From contig JAZQMC010000004.1 in the NCBI GenBank assembly GCA_045543095.1, positions 1 to 53,976 on the forward strand: DNA of 53,976 bases. Reading direction: 5' to 3'. The stretch is from Fimenecus sp045543095 (GTDB lineage Bacteria > Bacillota > Clostridia > Oscillospirales > Acutalibacteraceae). The position numbers were made by a program, and so were the translations under genes. Positions within the stretch are counted from its first letter, which is position 1. Every line of letters starts with the position of its first letter. Below the pieces are notes generated by a model. That model saw nothing but the letters and a program-made list of their open reading frames with translations. It was not told the origin of the DNA and did not search any database. This document shows, piece after piece, positions 8,522 to 15,841 of this stretch.

Positions 8522-9787
8522 ATGTCAACCCCATTAGCTGACAGACTTCGTCCCCAAACCATTGACGATATGGTGGGACAGCGTCACCTTTTAGGTGAAA
8601 ATATGCCCTTACGCAACATTGTTGAGTCGGGCTATCTTCCAAATTTAATATTTTACGGTCCGTCTGGCACGGGTAAAACCACACTTGCAAGGATTATTGC
8701 GAAAAATACAAATCGCAAACTCCACCACATTAACGGAACAAATGCAAGTACGGCAGACATTAAAGCAATCGTAAGCGAGCTTGATACTTTCGCTGCACCA
8801 AACGGAATTTTACTCTACCTTGACGAGATTCAGTATTTCAACAAAAAGCAACAACAGTCCTTGCTCGAATACATAGAAAGCGGTCAGATTACGCTTATCG
8901 CATCCACAACGGAAAATCCGTATTTTTATATTTATTCGGCTGTGCTTTCCCGTTGTACTGTTTTTGAGTTTAAGTCCGTTACCCCCGAAGATGTTGTTCC
9001 TGCGGTAAAACGAGGCTTTGCGTTTTTAGAAGAAGAAACAGGAATACCACTCCAAATTGAAGATGGTGTTTGTGAGCATATTGCAACCGCTTGTGGCGGT
9101 GACGTTCGTAAATCCTTGAATTTTGTCGAACTCTGTGTTTTATCTGCAGGTATCACAGACGGAAAAAGAGTGATTACCCTTGAAAACACAGGTAGTCTTA
9201 CAATGAAAAACACTTTCCGTTATGATAAATTCGGTGACGAGCATTACGACATTCTTTCTGCATATCAGAAGAGTATGCGAGGCTCTGACCCCGATGCCGC
9301 ACTCCATTATCTCGCAAGGTTACTTGAAGCAGGTGATATGGTTTCGGCAATCCGCAGACTTTTGGTTTGTGCAAGCGAAGATGTCGGCCTTGCCTATCCG
9401 CAGATTTTACCAATCGTAAAGGCGGCTTGTGATATTGCTATGCAGGTGGGAATGCCCGAGGCTGCAATTCCATTGGGTGATGCAGTTGTGCTGGTGGCAA
9501 CAAGTCCTAAATCGAACACAGCCCACGACGGAATTTTTGCTGCGTTAGATGATGTGCGAAAAGGAAATTACGGTAAAATTCCACGACAGTTACAAAATAA
9601 GCATTTTGACGGTGAAGATGCGAAAGTCAAGGGTCAGAATTATCTCTATCCCCACGATTATCCAAACCGTTGGGTTAAACAACAGTATCTACCCGACGCG
9701 ATTAAAGATAAAAAGTATTATGAATTCGGCGATAACAAAACCGAACAAACGGCAAAAGAATATTGGAAAAGGATAAAAGGTGAATAA
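8522..9787 (+). CDS. rarA: Replication-associated recombination protein A (AAA+ ATPase)
   Basis: RarA/MgsA acts at stalled replication forks. The 421 residues carry an AAA+ core with Walker A GPSGTGKT (46-53), Walker B LLYLDEIQ (about 97-104), sensor 1 STTENP, and sensor 2 in GDVRKSLN. The C-terminal tetramerisation region (from about residue 245) is intact, including RGSDPDAALHYLARLLEAGD. Length and domain order match the family. It shares the operon with nucleotide-pool genes downstream. Nothing looks degraded. Confidence 0.96.
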   Translation: MSTPLADRLRPQTIDDMVGQRHLLGENMPLRNIVESGYLPNLIFYGPSGTGKTTLARIIAKNTNRKLHHINGTNASTADIKAIVSELDTFAAPNGILLYLDEIQYFNKKQQQSLLEYIESGQITLIASTTENPYFYIYSAVLSRCTVFEFKSVTPEDVVPAVKRGFAFLEEETGIPLQIEDGVCEHIATACGGDVRKSLNFVELCVLSAGITDGKRVITLENTGSLTMKNTFRYDKFGDEHYDILSAYQKSMRGSDPDAALHYLARLLEAGDMVSAIRRLLVCASEDVGLAYPQILPIVKAACDIAMQVGMPEAAIPLGDAVVLVATSPKSNTAHDGIFAALDDVRKGNYGKIPRQLQNKHFDGEDAKVKGQNYLYPHDYPNRWVKQQYLPDAIKDKKYYEFGDNKTEQTAKEYWKRIKGE

Positions 9788-9789
9788 AA

Positions 9790-10287
9790 ATGGCTAAAAG
9801 AGAAGATTACATCAGTTGGGACGAATATTTTATGGGTATTGCTTTGCTTTCTTCATACAGAAGCAAGGACCCTAACACACAGGTTGGTGCTTGTATTGTT
9901 GACGACAACAACAAGATTATGTCGGTTGGTTACAATGGTTTCCCGCACGGTTGCAACGACGATGAATTCCCTTGGGACAGAAGCGGTGACGAATTCGACA
10001 CAAAATATCCTTATGTCTGCCACGCAGAATTAAATGCAATTCTCAACAATGGTGGCAGAAACTTAAACGGTTGCAAAATCTATGTTGCACTCTTCCCTTG
10101 CAACGAATGTGCAAAGGCAATTATACAAAGCGGAATTAAAGAAGTTGTTTATATTTCTGACAAATATAAGGACACAGTTGGTAACCGTGTTTCACGCAGA
10201 ATGTTTGATGCAGCAGGTGTTAAATACACAAAAATCAAATTGAGCCGTGATGAACTTAAATTAAGTTTCAGAGAAGAGGACATTTAA
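9790..10287 (+). CDS. dCMP deaminase, ComEB-like
   Basis: A 165-residue zinc cytidine/deoxycytidylate deaminase. Zinc and catalytic residues are His78-Ala-Glu80 in CHAELNAI and Cys104-x-x-Cys107 in FPCNEC. The N-terminal SKDPNTQVGA and GYNGFPHG segments match dCMP deaminases that make dUMP for thymidylate synthesis. The next gene starts at the last base of its stop codon and encodes a deoxynucleotidase, which suggests a shared role in pyrimidine deoxynucleotide balance. Confidence 0.92.
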   Translation: MAKREDYISWDEYFMGIALLSSYRSKDPNTQVGACIVDDNNKIMSVGYNGFPHGCNDDEFPWDRSGDEFDTKYPYVCHAELNAILNNGGRNLNGCKIYVALFPCNECAKAIIQSGIKEVVYISDKYKDTVGNRVSRRMFDAAGVKYTKIKLSRDELKLSFREEDI

Positions 10288-10874
10288 TGGGTAAAAATGA
10301 CTTTTTTGCTTTCACATCCCGCACCAAATACATAAACCGTTGGGCGTTGATGCGAAACACAAGATATGAAACATTGAGCGAGCACTCTGTCGAGGTTGCT
10401 CAGCTCTGCTATGCCCTTGCAGTTATCGGAAATGAAAGATTGGGCAAAAACTACAACTGCGAAAGAGCATCGCTTTTAGGTCTTTACCACGACACACCTG
10501 AAATTATCACTGGCGATTTGCCAACACCCGTTAAATATTACAGCAAGGAAACAAAAGAGGCATATAAGGCGGTTGAAAAGAATGCAACAAAACAGCTTCT
10601 TTCAATGTTGCCCGAAGATTTAATTTCTTCTTACGAGCCTCTTTTCAAGAAAAAAAGTGAAGACAAAGAACTTTGGAAATTGGTTAAAGCCGCTGACAAA
10701 ATCAGCGGATATTTAAAATGTGTTGAAGAGAGAAAGGCGGGCAACAGCGAATTCTGTGAAGCCGAAGAAAGACTGCTCAAATCAATGGACAAGCTTGAAT
10801 GTGAAGAATTAAAAATCTTTACAGAAGAATTTTTACCGTCATTTGAGAAAACACTCGACCAGATGAAGAAATAA
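10287..10874 (+). CDS. HD-domain 5'-deoxynucleotidase, YfbR type
   Basis: A 195-residue HD-fold phosphohydrolase. Metal ligands appear at His33 in LSEHSVEVAQL and at His68-Asp69 in GLYHDTPEI, with the family-typical TGDLPTPVKYY directly after. E. coli YfbR removes phosphate from deoxynucleoside monophosphates and takes part in an alternative route to dUMP. Its coupling to dCMP deaminase fits that chemistry. It is the last gene of the plus-strand operon, with a terminator 16 bp later. Confidence 0.9.
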   Translation: MGKNDFFAFTSRTKYINRWALMRNTRYETLSEHSVEVAQLCYALAVIGNERLGKNYNCERASLLGLYHDTPEIITGDLPTPVKYYSKETKEAYKAVEKNATKQLLSMLPEDLISSYEPLFKKKSEDKELWKLVKAADKISGYLKCVEERKAGNSEFCEAEERLLKSMDKLECEELKIFTEEFLPSFEKTLDQMKK

Positions 10875-10890
10875 ATGCAAAGTGCAAAAT

Positions 10891-10930
10891 AACCCCCGAC
10901 AAAATGCTTTGTCGGGGGTTGTGTTGTTTT
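10891..10930 (+). terminator. Bidirectional terminator between yfbR-like and GH30 genes
   Basis: A 13-bp stem (10891-10903 and 10908-10920) with six consecutive G-C pairs is followed by a T-rich tract. On the minus strand it also follows the GH30 gene, so it can serve both convergent genes. Confidence 0.88.
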
Positions 10931-12492
10931 TATTCAAAAACAATTGTCATAATGCTCTTTTCGGGAAGCTCGATTTCTGCAATCTCACCCGAATAGGCTT
11001 CTTTCATCTGTTCGGACTGAGTTGTTGTATAAACTGTCATTTTTTCAGCGTCAACCTTAAAGTCAATTTTTCTTGATGCACCGTCATTAACTACAACCGT
11101 CACAATTTTACCGTCGGGAGTGAGATATGAAACACAGTTAACAATATATTTCATTGATGTTGTATTTGTGTTTCCCTCTGCATCGGTTTCTTCTGTTTTA
11201 ATAACATCGTTTATATTCTTTTCGGTTTCGATTTTTACGCTGCCAACGGGAATAAACTTACTGAAATGAGCTACTGCGTAATATCTCATAGCTTTTCTGT
11301 ATTCACTCAAATCTGCATTACCCGCTAAAAGTCCGTCGGAATATTGCTTGCCGTCTTCACCAACGCCGATACCGTTAACACCTACCCAAGCAGTCCAAGA
11401 ATTTATGTTACTGTAATTCAAATCATTCGCCATTGTTCTTGCTTGCAAAAGTGCACCGTCAATTGAATCGATTGGTGATGTGCAAGGCAAATGACACCAC
11501 TCTGACATTTCAACCGTTATATCGTTAACATTTTCTGTTATCCAATTACCAAGCCCGATTTTATTATGCAACTGCTCGTCAGACCAATAGCTGTGATATG
11601 ACAAAGCACCAAGATATGGACGGATTTCTTCATCGTTATAAAGATACTCAAACCATTCATAAAGACGGAAACCGATTTCACCCGATTCGGGGCCTGCAAG
11701 TTTAATATCAAGATTTCTCTCTTTTATTTCTTTTACGCAGGCACGGTAAACATCATAAATATCTTCAGAGTTATAGAAGCAACCCTCTTGGCTTTGGTTT
11801 ACGCTTTCAACACCCCATGACCAGTTAGGCTCGTTTATGGGGCTTATGTATTTAACAGGCACACCCTTATTGATGAAATATTCTGCGATTGTTATTAAAT
11901 ACTCTGCATAAGCCTCATAATTTTCGCGGGGAAGATTGCTAACCCACCAATTTTCATTGCCATAAGCTTTTTCGTTGAGAGTCATTGAGTAGTGGGGAGA
12001 ATTTGCAAAAAGCACAACAGTATCAATGCAACCGTAAGAAAGACAAAGGTCTAAAAATGCCTGTGCCTCGGCATCACGGGTGAAGTCGTATTCATACTCA
12101 CCTGTTTCTTCATTCAGCACATAAAAACTCTCTGTTTGTCGCCACGGGTCAGTAATTTTTGTGTTGGGGTTGTCCTTTGAACCTGCACCGATGTTGTAGC
12201 GGTAAATATTAAGTCCCAAGCCCTCTTTACTGTAAAGAAGTTTTGCGATTTCTTCCATATTCTCGCTCTTGCCTGCAATCTGTGACCACCAACAAGCCGA
12301 TGCACCAAAGCCATCAAGAGTTTCGCCCTTTTCGTCGGCATTGATTGTGAGTTTTACATCTGCAGTTTGAGATTTTTCAATAAAGCCGTCGGTATCCCAG
12401 AAAATTTTGTCATAGAAAAGACCTACAACAGTAACTGCCACCGCAAGCAAAACTGCGATTACGGGAATTAAAATTTTAAGTACCTTTTTCAT
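10930..12492 (-). CDS. Membrane-anchored or secreted GH30-type glycoside hydrolase
   Basis: A 520-residue retaining glycosidase of clan A. Residues 1-26 are a Lys-started hydrophobic segment with no obvious cleavage site, so it may stay membrane-anchored. The barrel begins at LDGFGASACWW (about 59-69). The acid/base is probably Glu221 in SPINEPNWSW and the nucleophile Glu331 in VEMSEWCH. A beta-sandwich side domain follows from about residue 415. GH30 members cleave xylan, beta-1,6-glucans or galactans; the substrate is not decided by sequence. No sugar transporter or other glycosidase adjoins it. Confidence 0.85.
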   Translation of the reverse strand: MKKVLKILIPVIAVLLAVAVTVVGLFYDKIFWDTDGFIEKSQTADVKLTINADEKGETLDGFGASACWWSQIAGKSENMEEIAKLLYSKEGLGLNIYRYNIGAGSKDNPNTKITDPWRQTESFYVLNEETGEYEYDFTRDAEAQAFLDLCLSYGCIDTVVLFANSPHYSMTLNEKAYGNENWWVSNLPRENYEAYAEYLITIAEYFINKGVPVKYISPINEPNWSWGVESVNQSQEGCFYNSEDIYDVYRACVKEIKERNLDIKLAGPESGEIGFRLYEWFEYLYNDEEIRPYLGALSYHSYWSDEQLHNKIGLGNWITENVNDITVEMSEWCHLPCTSPIDSIDGALLQARTMANDLNYSNINSWTAWVGVNGIGVGEDGKQYSDGLLAGNADLSEYRKAMRYYAVAHFSKFIPVGSVKIETEKNINDVIKTEETDAEGNTNTTSMKYIVNCVSYLTPDGKIVTVVVNDGASRKIDFKVDAEKMTVYTTTQSEQMKEAYSGEIAEIELPEKSIMTIVFE

Positions 12493-12501
12493 ATTCTTCT
12501 C

Positions 12502-12537
12502 CTAAAAAATAAGGCAGTGAAGTTTCCCCCACTGCCG
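12502..12537 (-). terminator. Terminator after hpf
   Basis: Stem GGCAGTG (12513-12519) pairs with CACTGCC (12530-12536). On the minus strand it is followed by TTATTTTTT. It lies between hpf and the GH30 gene, so the two are separately terminated. Confidence 0.8.
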
Positions 12538-12547
12538 AAATTTCATT

Positions 12548-13069
12548 TTATTCGTATTCGGGTTCCATAAGGCCGTAGCCACCGTCATTTCTCTTGTAAA
12601 CTACGCAAATTTCATCAGTTTCTGCATTGCGGAACATATAGAAAAGATGTCCCAGCAAATTCATCTGCAGAATTGCCTCTTCAACACTTTCGGGTTTTAA
12701 GACAACTGTTTTTGTTCTCACAACCTCAATTTCGTCTTCATCAACAACATCTGCAAGCACATCGTCGAAAGAAACATCGCGAAGCTTACGCTCAAGGCGG
12801 GTTTTGTTCTTTCTGATTTGACGGATAAGAGAGTCTACACATTTGTCAAGTGACTCTTCCAAGTCATCACTGCGTTCTTGAGCACGGAAAATCAAATTTT
12901 TCTTTGTAAGAGTAATCTCACAGATTTTCACATTTTTCTCAACTGTGGCAGTAATTTTAGCCGTTGCGTCAGGTCCGAAAAATTTTTCAACCTTACGAAG
13001 TTTTTCTTCTGCACGGGCTCTGAAGCTTTCTCTTGGCGTACATTTACGTCCGATAATAGTAATGTTCAC
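12548..13069 (-). CDS. hpf: Long-form ribosome hibernation promoting factor
   Basis: HPF long form dimerises 70S ribosomes into inactive 100S particles in stationary phase. From the chosen start it is 173 residues: an N-terminal ribosome-binding beta-alpha domain (about 1-100), an acidic linker, and the C-terminal dimerisation domain (about 115-173) containing EEAILQMNLLGHLFYMFRN. The start is GTG at 13069, because AAGGAG lies 8 nt upstream and the product then begins with the family-typical NITIIGRK. A further in-frame codon at 13114 would add 15 residues before that site. A hairpin at 13092-13116 sits in the leader. Confidence 0.93.
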   Translation of the reverse strand: MNITIIGRKCTPRESFRARAEEKLRKVEKFFGPDATAKITATVEKNVKICEITLTKKNLIFRAQERSDDLEESLDKCVDSLIRQIRKNKTRLERKLRDVSFDDVLADVVDEDEIEVVRTKTVVLKPESVEEAILQMNLLGHLFYMFRNAETDEICVVYKRNDGGYGLMEPEYE

Positions 13070-13091
13070 AACGACATCTCCTTTGTATTTG

Positions 13092-13116
13092 AATTGAGGA
13101 TTTACTTTCCTCAATT
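13092..13116 (-). promoter_or_regulatory. Hairpin in the hpf 5' leader
   Basis: A perfect 9-bp inverted repeat (AATTGAGGA and TCCTCAATT) with a 7-nt loop, about 10 nt upstream of the hpf Shine-Dalgarno. No T run follows, so it is not a terminator. It could be a protein operator or an RNA-stability element. Confidence 0.5.
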
Positions 13117-13180
13117 ACAGTGTAGCATAAATGCACAGAAAAATAAAGTAGTTTTGAGAAATTTTATTTAATTTTTACAA

Positions 13181-14023
13181 TTATATTATTATTTCAGCGT
13201 GTCTTGTTACGTGACAACCCACATTCACTGCAACGGGTAAGCCTGCAATATGTGTTGGTGCTTCTTCAACATTAACCGCAAGAGCAGTTGTTTTACCGCC
13301 AAAGCCCTGCGGACCAATACCTGTTTCATTGACTTTTTCAAGCATTATCTTCTCAAGTTCTGCATATAAAGGTTTGGGATTTCTCACACCGACACTTCTG
13401 CAGAGAGCCTTTTTTGCAAGAAGAGCACAACTTTCAAAACTGCCGCCTATACCAACGCCCAAAACAATTGGCGGGCAAGGATTACCGCCTGCGATTTTTA
13501 CAGTTTCAACAACAAAATGTATAATGTCCTCTTTTGTCGCCGAGGGTGTGAACATTTTAATTCGGCTCATATTTTCACTGCCGAACCCCTTTGGTGCAAC
13601 GGTAATCTTAATTTTATCGCCACTTACAATTCTTGTATGAATTACGGCTGGTGTGTTATCGTTGGTGTTTACTCTTTCAAGAGGGTCGCCGACAATGGAT
13701 TTGCGTAAAAGTCCGTCAGTATATCCGCGAGCCACACCATCATTGATTGCATCTTCAAATCCGCCACCGACAATATGCACATCCTGACCGATTTCAACAA
13801 AAACAATCGCCATTCCTGTGTCTTGACAAATGGGAATATCCATCTCTTTTGCACAGTCAAGATTTGTGAGTATGTCGCTCATTATACTCTTGGGCAATTC
13901 TTTTTCTTCTTTTAGTGCATTGCAAGCGATACAATCGCACAGAGCATCGGGCAGAATTTTATTAGCCCTGATACAAAGCTCGCGAACTGTATCTGAAATT
14001 TGTGAAAAGCTTATTTCTCTCAT
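13181..14023 (-). CDS. Class I fumarate hydratase / tartrate dehydratase alpha subunit
   Basis: A 280-residue iron-sulfur hydro-lyase catalytic domain. Probable 4Fe-4S ligands are Cys66 in PICQDTG, Cys183 in GGNPCPP and Cys270 in VGCHVTRHAE. In two-subunit class I enzymes an alpha chain of this size works with a beta chain of about 180-200 residues. No beta-subunit gene occurs anywhere in this window. It is flanked by the yabR terminator upstream and by hpf downstream, so it appears to be transcribed alone. Fumarase is the most common activity; L-tartrate dehydratase is an alternative. Confidence 0.88.
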   Translation of the reverse strand: MREISFSQISDTVRELCIRANKILPDALCDCIACNALKEEKELPKSIMSDILTNLDCAKEMDIPICQDTGMAIVFVEIGQDVHIVGGGFEDAINDGVARGYTDGLLRKSIVGDPLERVNTNDNTPAVIHTRIVSGDKIKITVAPKGFGSENMSRIKMFTPSATKEDIIHFVVETVKIAGGNPCPPIVLGVGIGGSFESCALLAKKALCRSVGVRNPKPLYAELEKIMLEKVNETGIGPQGFGGKTTALAVNVEEAPTHIAGLPVAVNVGCHVTRHAEIII

Positions 14024-14034
14024 AATTATACCTA

Positions 14035-14063
14035 TAAATAAAGGGCAGTTAAAATAACTGCCC
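14035..14063 (-). terminator. Terminator after yabR
   Basis: Stem GGGCAGTT (14043-14050) pairs with AACTGCCC (14056-14063). On the minus strand it is followed by TTTATTTAT. It closes the yabP-yabQ-divIC-yabR operon 14 bp after the yabR stop. Confidence 0.8.
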
Positions 14064-14076
14064 CGATTTTTTTGAT

Positions 14077-14526
14077 TTATGACTTATTGCCTCTGCGATA
14101 GCCTGTGTTACCGCCACGTCTGTCAGAGCTTCGCTTGATGTCGCTCATTTTGTCTTCACTCTGAGCCTTGAATTTTGCCATCATATCCTCAAAAGACATT
14201 GTGCCTGTCTGTTCAGGTTCAGGTTTGCCCTGCCAACCGCGGTTAGCGTTTTTCTGAAACTTTGGCTTCTGTGCTTTTGGTTTTTCGGGTTCGGGCAATG
14301 CTTTTTTGATTGAAAGACTTATTTTACCCTTTTCATTAATTTCAATTACCTTGACTTTAACCTTGTCACCCTCTGAAAGATGCTGCGAAATATCACTGAT
14401 ATATTCGTTTGCCACCTCGGAAATGTGCACCATTCCCGCTTCCCCGCTTTCGAGCTTAACAAAAGCACCGAATTTGGTTAATCCTGTTACTGTTCCATCA
14501 TGAATAGAACCGATTTCAACCTGCAT
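14077..14526 (-). CDS. yabR: S1-domain RNA-binding protein, YabR-like
   Basis: A 149-residue protein with one S1 OB-fold domain at about 1-72 (VEIGSIHDGTVTGLTKFGAF, then GMVHISEVA and GKISLSIK). A basic, low-complexity tail rich in Lys, Arg, Gly and Asn follows, as in RNA chaperone-like proteins. In Bacillus, yabR follows divIC in the same order. It starts 20 bp after divIC. Its function is not firmly established in the family; RNA binding is expected. Confidence 0.88.
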   Translation of the reverse strand: MQVEIGSIHDGTVTGLTKFGAFVKLESGEAGMVHISEVANEYISDISQHLSEGDKVKVKVIEINEKGKISLSIKKALPEPEKPKAQKPKFQKNANRGWQGKPEPEQTGTMSFEDMMAKFKAQSEDKMSDIKRSSDRRGGNTGYRRGNKS

Positions 14527-14546
14527 AAAGTTGTATATCCCCCTGT

Positions 14547-14861
14547 TTATGCCCCTGGTGTTACGTCGTAGAACACTTTTTCGCCGGGCATAACAAAGCC
14601 GAGCTTTTCACGGGCAACCTGTTCCATATACTCGCTTTTATCTTCGTTTACGAGTATTGACTCAAGACGCTCGTTTTCAGCCTCAACTTGTTCATATTCG
14701 GCTTCTTTTTGTTCCAATTCTGCGATAGCTTCTTTTCTTTGAAGTTGAAGACCGACAATGGTTATAAGAAAATAACCCACGAGCAAAACAAGGCCGAGTG
14801 TAAGAATAAAGCTTCTTTTCTGCACTTTTTTAGATGCGTGTTTCTTCTGTGCCATGGTCAT
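14547..14861 (-). CDS. divIC: Septum formation initiator, DivIC/FtsB family
   Basis: A 104-residue single-pass divisome protein. A short basic cytoplasmic N terminus precedes TM residues 19-40. A coiled coil rich in Glu/Gln (about 41-75) and a small C-terminal region with EYMEQVAREKLGFVMPGE follow, the latter a hallmark of the family. The ATG overlaps the yabQ stop (ATGA at 14858-14861). DivIC and FtsL form the complex that recruits late division proteins. Its position after yabQ is the same as in Bacillus. Confidence 0.93.
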   Translation of the reverse strand: MTMAQKKHASKKVQKRSFILTLGLVLLVGYFLITIVGLQLQRKEAIAELEQKEAEYEQVEAENERLESILVNEDKSEYMEQVAREKLGFVMPGEKVFYDVTPGA

Positions 14862-15415
14862 ACTTCCTCACTTTCATTTTCTTTGCTATCCACCGGATTC
14901 CGCATTTTTACAAATAGATTATACAACAACAGTTTATTGACTTTCAAGAGGAATTTTGATTTATTTTTAAGTTTTTTACTGTTTTTGCGTCTTTTGCTGA
15001 TTATTTTTTTGAAGAGGCTCTTCAATTTTTCAAGCACCCAATTAAAAGGGAATAAAATTATTCTCAAAATCGACCGTGTAAGTCTTTTTATAAAGGTTAT
15101 AATTTTTTCGCTATAAGAGAAAATTATAACACCCAGCGAAAAGTAATAGGTGAAAAATCCCGCCATTTCGCCCAACACCAAAAAAAGACGGATTTCACCC
15201 TCGTTTACTGTAAGACAGAATAAAAATGTACCCACGCAAGCGACGGCACAGAAAAATAAATCAGACAAAATCACACCCGTTTTGCTTTTTGAAATGCTTA
15301 TTCGAATTATTCTGACTAAATCGTAAATGATGCCCAATAAAAAGCCCATACCCAACGAGAGTAAAAAGCTTTTCGTCTGCTGTGCAAGGCTTAAACTGTA
15401 TAAATAGTCGGTCAT
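14858..15415 (-). CDS. yabQ: Spore cortex biosynthesis membrane protein YabQ
   Basis: A 185-residue protein with about four hydrophobic segments in residues 8-125 and a very basic C-terminal tail. In Bacillus, YabQ sits in the membranes around the forespore and is needed for cortex formation. The assignment rests on topology, length and its place between yabP and divIC, with ATGA overlaps on both sides. It indicates a spore former. Confidence 0.85.
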   Translation of the reverse strand: MTDYLYSLSLAQQTKSFLLSLGMGFLLGIIYDLVRIIRISISKSKTGVILSDLFFCAVACVGTFLFCLTVNEGEIRLFLVLGEMAGFFTYYFSLGVIIFSYSEKIITFIKRLTRSILRIILFPFNWVLEKLKSLFKKIISKRRKNSKKLKNKSKFLLKVNKLLLYNLFVKMRNPVDSKENESEEV

Positions 15416-15696
15416 CGAAGCACCTTTGAGAAAAATCCCTTTGCCTGCGGGCGTGTGTCGGTGTATGTAAGAGATGATATTTCGCCGTCAACCATCAATT
15501 CGCTTTGCTCAAGATTAAGCCTTGTAATGTGCAGATTCCACCCGCGTATTGTAAGCTCGCCCTGTTGTGTGATGGCTATAACCGTTTGTTCATCAAAAGA
15601 ATCAATATCGGTAACACCTGAAACGGATAATTTTCGTCTGTCTTCCATAATAATATTGTGTGGTAATTTTTGAATGTTTTTTTCGTCTGAAATCAT
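15412..15696 (-). CDS. yabP: Sporulation protein YabP
   Basis: A 94-residue protein of the YabP/YqfC family. It shows the family pattern of short beta strands: LPHNIIMEDRRKLSVSGV, then SFDEQTVIAITQQGELTIRG and LNLEQSELMVDGEISSLTY. It heads the yabP-yabQ-divIC-yabR operon. A GGAGG site lies 7 nt before the ATG. A sigma-E-like promoter at 15727-15755 fits mother-cell expression. Confidence 0.9.
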   Translation of the reverse strand: MISDEKNIQKLPHNIIMEDRRKLSVSGVTDIDSFDEQTVIAITQQGELTIRGWNLHITRLNLEQSELMVDGEISSLTYTDTRPQAKGFFSKVLR

Positions 15697-15726
15697 AGTC
15701 TACCTCCATATTTTACTGCTTATAAA

Positions 15727-15755
15727 TATATATGCAGGATTTATAAAAACTATTC
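15727..15755 (-). promoter_or_regulatory. Sigma-E-like sporulation promoter of yabP
   Basis: On the minus strand GAATAGT (15749-15755), a 14-bp spacer and CATATATA (15727-15734). The Bacillus sigma-E consensus is roughly GAATATT, 14 bp, CATACAAT. The match is 6 of 7 in the -35 and close in the -10. The expected start lies about 24 nt before the yabP ATG. Confidence 0.5.
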
Positions 15756-15780
15756 ATTCAGTTATTTTTCATCTAAAAAG

Positions 15781-15819
15781 TTGAAACAGCGAAGAAATGT
15801 GCTAAAATTGGAATATAAT
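15781..15819 (+). promoter_or_regulatory. Probable promoter of the beta-lactamase-fold hydrolase
   Basis: TTGAAA (15781-15786), a 16-bp spacer and TAAAAT (15803-15808). A second -10-like TATAAT lies at 15814-15819. Which hexamer is used cannot be told. Confidence 0.5.
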
Positions 15820-15841
15820 GTAATTTGTGGGAGGTTTTTAT

